This document shows positions 6,151-7,725 of a stretch of DNA of 7,725 nt, piece after piece (within the stretch, counting starts at the first letter, position 1; every line of letters starts with the position of its first letter). The translations under genes were made by a program, and so were the position numbers. Source of the stretch: Phycisphaerae bacterium (GTDB taxonomy: Bacteria; Planctomycetota; Phycisphaerae; SM23-33); contig DAOVQV010000061.1 in assembly GCA_030628445.1 (NCBI GenBank), positions 1 through 7,725 on the forward strand. The letters run 5' to 3'. The notes beneath the pieces were generated by a model. It was not told the origin of the DNA. It ran no database searches and worked only from the letters and a program-made list of their open reading frames with translations.

Positions 6151-6250
6151 CGGTTGCAACGTTCTGCAACAATCTGCGACTGGCAGCGAGTATTCGTCAG
6201 AACCGGCGCCTATCTGCGAGAATCCGCGAGAATCTGCGAGAACCGGCGCG
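6151..6250. repeat. Decayed tandem repeat with 10-bp period, about ten units
   Basis: Cut into ten successive 10-base units starting at 6151, most units share the consensus AATCTGCGAG. The best copies are 6171-6180 (one change), 6211-6220 (one), 6221-6230 (one) and 6231-6240 (exact); units at 6151 and 6161 end in TGCAAC. The units at 6201 and 6241 share AACCGGCGC, exactly 40 bp apart. A 10-bp period is not a multiple of three, which argues against protein coding, and it is close to one helical turn. It ends 71 bp before the -35 of the HAD lipoprotein gene. Confidence 0.65.
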
Positions 6251-6321
6251 TCCGGGGCCATCGCGGTTCCCGTCGCCCCGACTGCCGTGTTGTATCGCCG
6301 GCCGCCTCGCCATTTGGGTCG

Positions 6322-6351
6322 TCGACAGGCGCCCCGCCACCTCGCTAAAAT
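6322..6351 (+). promoter_or_regulatory. Sigma70-type promoter of the HAD lipoprotein gene
   Basis: TCGACA (five of six matches to the -35) is followed by 18 bp and TAAAAT (five of six to the -10). Transcription would begin near 6358, giving a leader of about 25 bases that contains the AGGAG site. Confidence 0.55.
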
Positions 6352-6367
6352 GGCGCCGGGTTTAAGA

Positions 6368-6380
6368 TCAGGAGACCTGA
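6368..6380 (+). promoter_or_regulatory. Small hairpin enclosing the ribosome binding site
   Basis: TCAGG and CCTGA form a perfect 5-bp inverted repeat around AGA, and the AGGAG ribosome site (6370-6374, 8 bp before the ATG) lies in its left arm and loop. If the stem forms it would partly cover the site. The loop of three is tight and the stem is short, so the effect may be slight. Confidence 0.3.
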
Positions 6381-6382
6381 CC

Positions 6383-7501
6383 ATGAAACTTCTGAGAATA
6401 ACGGCGATGTTGGCGCTGGCGGGACTGACGGCCGGATGCTTTAAGCTCGAAGTGAAAGTCCCCTCATTCGGCGGCGAGGGCGGTCGCGACGAATCCGCCC
6501 CCACCCAACTGCCCACCGGCGGGTGGAAGGACATCGCCGCCGGCGCGCTTGGACAAATACTGGCGGCCGAGGACGGGATTCTGTTCTTCGCCTACGACAC
6601 GCTGGCGTATCCCAACGCCCCGGCGGCGCTGACGGCGAGGTTGCTCTCGGTCCGCTCCATCAAGCCCAAGGGCGTGAAAGGCGCGACGATCGGGTTCTAT
6701 TATGACGGCGAGTTGCTGGGGGCCGCAAAGACCGACGCCAACGGGGAGGCACGGATCACTTTCACGCCGCGGGCCGTCGGTAACTACAACTTCGACGTCG
6801 AGGTAATCGCCGCGCCAAAGAAAGGCGAACACCTCCCGCCACTTGCCCCGGCGCCGCTGCTGCTTGCCGCTCGCGACAAGACCGCCCGTCTGGCGGTGAT
6901 CGACCTGGACCACACGCTGGTCGATTCGTCCTTCATTCGCGTCCTGATAGGCGGCGCGCGGCGGATGGCCGATTCGGTCGAGGTCACCAACAGAATCGCC
7001 CAGACCCACACCATCGTCTACCTGACCGACCGCCCGGACTTACTTACCCGCAAGAGCAAGGCCTGGTTGGCGCGAAACGGGTATCCGCCCGGGCCGGTCC
7101 TGTTGAGCACAGTATCGAAGGTCTTCAGCGGCGCCGGTGAGTTCAAGACGACCAAGCTGTCCGGCGTCCGCAAGGCGTATCCCAATGTCGCAATCGGGAT
7201 CGGCGACAAGCCCTCCGACGCCCAGGCGTATGTGGACAATCGTCTGACGGCGTTCCTGATCCCGCATTACAAGGACAAGCCCGGCTCGCTGCGCGACAAG
7301 GCCGACCAGATCGGGCGCGTCCGCGGCCGCGGGCGGCTGCACGTCGTGTCGAACTGGCGACAGATCGAGGCCGGGATCTTCGCCAAGAAGAAATACCCGC
7401 CCAAACCGTTCGTCACCTCCCTCCGCCGCCGGGCCGACCGCCTCGAAGCCGCCAAGCGCGAACGCAAACGACGCGAAAAAGATGATGACGATGATGATTG
7501 A
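6383..7501 (+). CDS. Lipoprotein with Ig-like segment and lipin/App1-like HAD phosphatase domain
   Basis: A 372-residue protein, probably exported and lipid-anchored: MKLLRITAMLALAG, then the lipobox LTAG-C with C19. Residues 20-60 are a flexible linker. Residues 65-145 look like a beta-sandwich (IGFYYDGELLGAAKTDANG then FTPRAVGNYNF, the pattern of bacterial Ig-like domains). Residues 168-320 are a HAD hydrolase: motif I D174-L-D176-H-T178, motif II T215 in YLTDRP, a lysine in FKTTK (K255 or K258) and motif IV GDKPSD (D275, D279). YLTDRP, TRK, GPVLLS, FK and the GD-xx-SDAQAY order resembles the LNS2/App1 class, whose eukaryotic members are phosphatidate phosphatases; the real substrate here is unknown. 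The tail is a basic block followed by six aspartates. The ATG at 6383 has AGGAG 8 bp upstream and a promoter before it. An in-frame ATG at 6287 would hide the signal peptide and lies upstream of the promoter. Confidence 0.82.
   Translation: MKLLRITAMLALAGLTAGCFKLEVKVPSFGGEGGRDESAPTQLPTGGWKDIAAGALGQILAAEDGILFFAYDTLAYPNAPAALTARLLSVRSIKPKGVKGATIGFYYDGELLGAAKTDANGEARITFTPRAVGNYNFDVEVIAAPKKGEHLPPLAPAPLLLAARDKTARLAVIDLDHTLVDSSFIRVLIGGARRMADSVEVTNRIAQTHTIVYLTDRPDLLTRKSKAWLARNGYPPGPVLLSTVSKVFSGAGEFKTTKLSGVRKAYPNVAIGIGDKPSDAQAYVDNRLTAFLIPHYKDKPGSLRDKADQIGRVRGRGRLHVVSNWRQIEAGIFAKKKYPPKPFVTSLRRRADRLEAAKRERKRREKDDDDDD
7481..7498 (+). repeat. GAY triplet run encoding six C-terminal aspartates
   Basis: Six consecutive GAT/GAC codons close the reading frame just before the TGA. 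Such a simple run can change length by slippage, so the number of aspartates may vary between strains. Confidence 0.8.
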
Positions 7502-7650
7502 CCAGCAGGCCGGGACCTTCCCCAATAGTCGATGAGCTCGAAGGAACAACGCGTGGTAAGTGGCGGGAAGAGAAACGACGACGCGGTGGGAACTACCTTA
7601 TGCGGTTGTCAAACAGCGTCGGCGGGGCGTCAAGCGCCTCCATACTTACC

Positions 7651-7689
7651 CCCCGCGCGAGCTTATGCGCGCGCAGGGGCGGTCTTTTT
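7651..7689 (+). terminator. Candidate intrinsic terminator of the HAD lipoprotein gene
   Basis: CCCC-GCGCG at 7651-7659 pairs with CGCGC-A-GGGG at 7670-7679 (nine pairs, one bulged A, loop of ten), and a run of five T follows at 7685-7689 after a 5-base gap. It lies 150 bp past the stop codon. The gap before the T-run weakens the case. The stretch 7502-7650 shows nothing else I can support. Confidence 0.4.
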
Positions 7690-7710
7690 CGCCTATCGGT
7701 TTTCGTAACC

Positions 7711-7725
7711 CCCGGCCGCGCCGGG
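7711..7725. other. Perfect hairpin at the window end
   Basis: CCCGGC and GCCGGG form a 6-bp stem around CGC, ending exactly at the window edge. If a T-run follows outside the window it would be a second terminator for the plus strand; this cannot be seen here. Confidence 0.35.

Larger units (their letters stand above)
5587..6382. other. 796-bp block with no supported gene
   Basis: This is the divergent gap between the HD-GYP gene and the HAD lipoprotein gene. Every open frame in it is arginine/proline/alanine-rich, lacks a Shine-Dalgarno site and shows no domain, so I call none. What it holds: an AT-rich perfect hairpin (5907-5923); three AATT-core motifs (5959-6107); a foldable stretch at 5829-5863 where GGACGT pairs with ACGTACC around an inner CCCG-CAGG-CGGG hairpin; an inverted repeat TGCCA/TGGCA (6124-6140); a 10-bp-period repeat (6151-6250); and the promoter of the downstream gene. 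No clear promoter for the HD-GYP gene was found; CGGACA and TAAGAT, 19 bp apart at about 5612-5642 on the minus strand, are a weak possibility. A structured RNA cannot be excluded. Confidence 0.6.

Noticed and set aside
6151..6250. CRISPR array
   Set aside because: The repeat unit is 10 bp with no spacers between units, and no cas gene is nearby.
5605..6365. Several open frames on both strands in the gene-free block
   Set aside because: They overlap one another, are Arg/Pro/Ala-rich as expected of long stop-free frames in GC-rich DNA, and have no ribosome site or recognisable domain.
7584..7612. Minus-strand promoter starting from a perfect TTGACA at 7607-7612
   Set aside because: The base run 17 bp away is CCACCG, which is not a -10, and no gene lies in front of it before the convergent lipoprotein gene.
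7532..7708. 58-codon frame starting MSSKEQRVVSG after the HAD lipoprotein
   Set aside because: No ribosome site before the ATG, no family resemblance, and it runs through the candidate terminator hairpin.

Overview
The window is GC-rich bacterial chromosome with no phage, transposon, CRISPR or plasmid signature. It holds seven protein genes (one cut by the window edge) and one tRNA. Two putative lipoproteins, an LTxxQ-repeat protein, a multi-spanning M48 protease, a GAF/HD-GYP protein and long non-coding gaps fit an environmental Gram-negative. The resemblance of the HolA fragment and the M48 protein to what I recall from Planctomycetota (Phycisphaerae-like) makes that phylum my best guess. 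This is an inference from family resemblance, not a search.

Layout. Left part, minus strand: the N-terminal 110 codons of DNA polymerase III delta (holA, 1-332); a 42-residue single-span membrane protein with its own promoter and Shine-Dalgarno site (565-693); an elongator-type tRNA-Met(CAT) (843-915); and a lipoprotein with four LTxxQ motifs (994-1815). Middle, plus strand: after a 206-bp divergent gap come a membrane M48 zinc metalloprotease (2022-3443) and a classical SDR oxidoreductase (3498-4331), 54 bp apart with a perfect 9-bp hairpin between them. Then, convergent on the minus strand, a GAF + HD-GYP cyclic-di-GMP phosphodiesterase (4378-5586). Next is a 796-bp block in which I can support no gene. 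It carries an AT-rich hairpin, three AATT-core motifs, a TGCCA/TGGCA inverted repeat and a decayed 10-bp-period tandem repeat. Last, plus strand, comes a lipoprotein that joins an Ig-like segment to a lipin/App1-like HAD phosphatase domain (6383-7501), with a recognisable promoter, and a tail of hairpins to the window end.

How the genes work together. These look like independent housekeeping and envelope functions rather than one pathway: replication (holA), translation (tRNA-Met), envelope quality control or stress (LTxxQ lipoprotein, M48 protease), signalling (HD-GYP) and a possible surface phosphatase. I do not see a clear new multi-gene defence or metabolic system. The points most worth checking are the helical-phase repeat upstream of the HAD lipoprotein, that lipoprotein's architecture, the five-cysteine cluster in the GAF domain, the 42-residue membrane protein, and the apparent leaderless starts of holA and the M48 gene.
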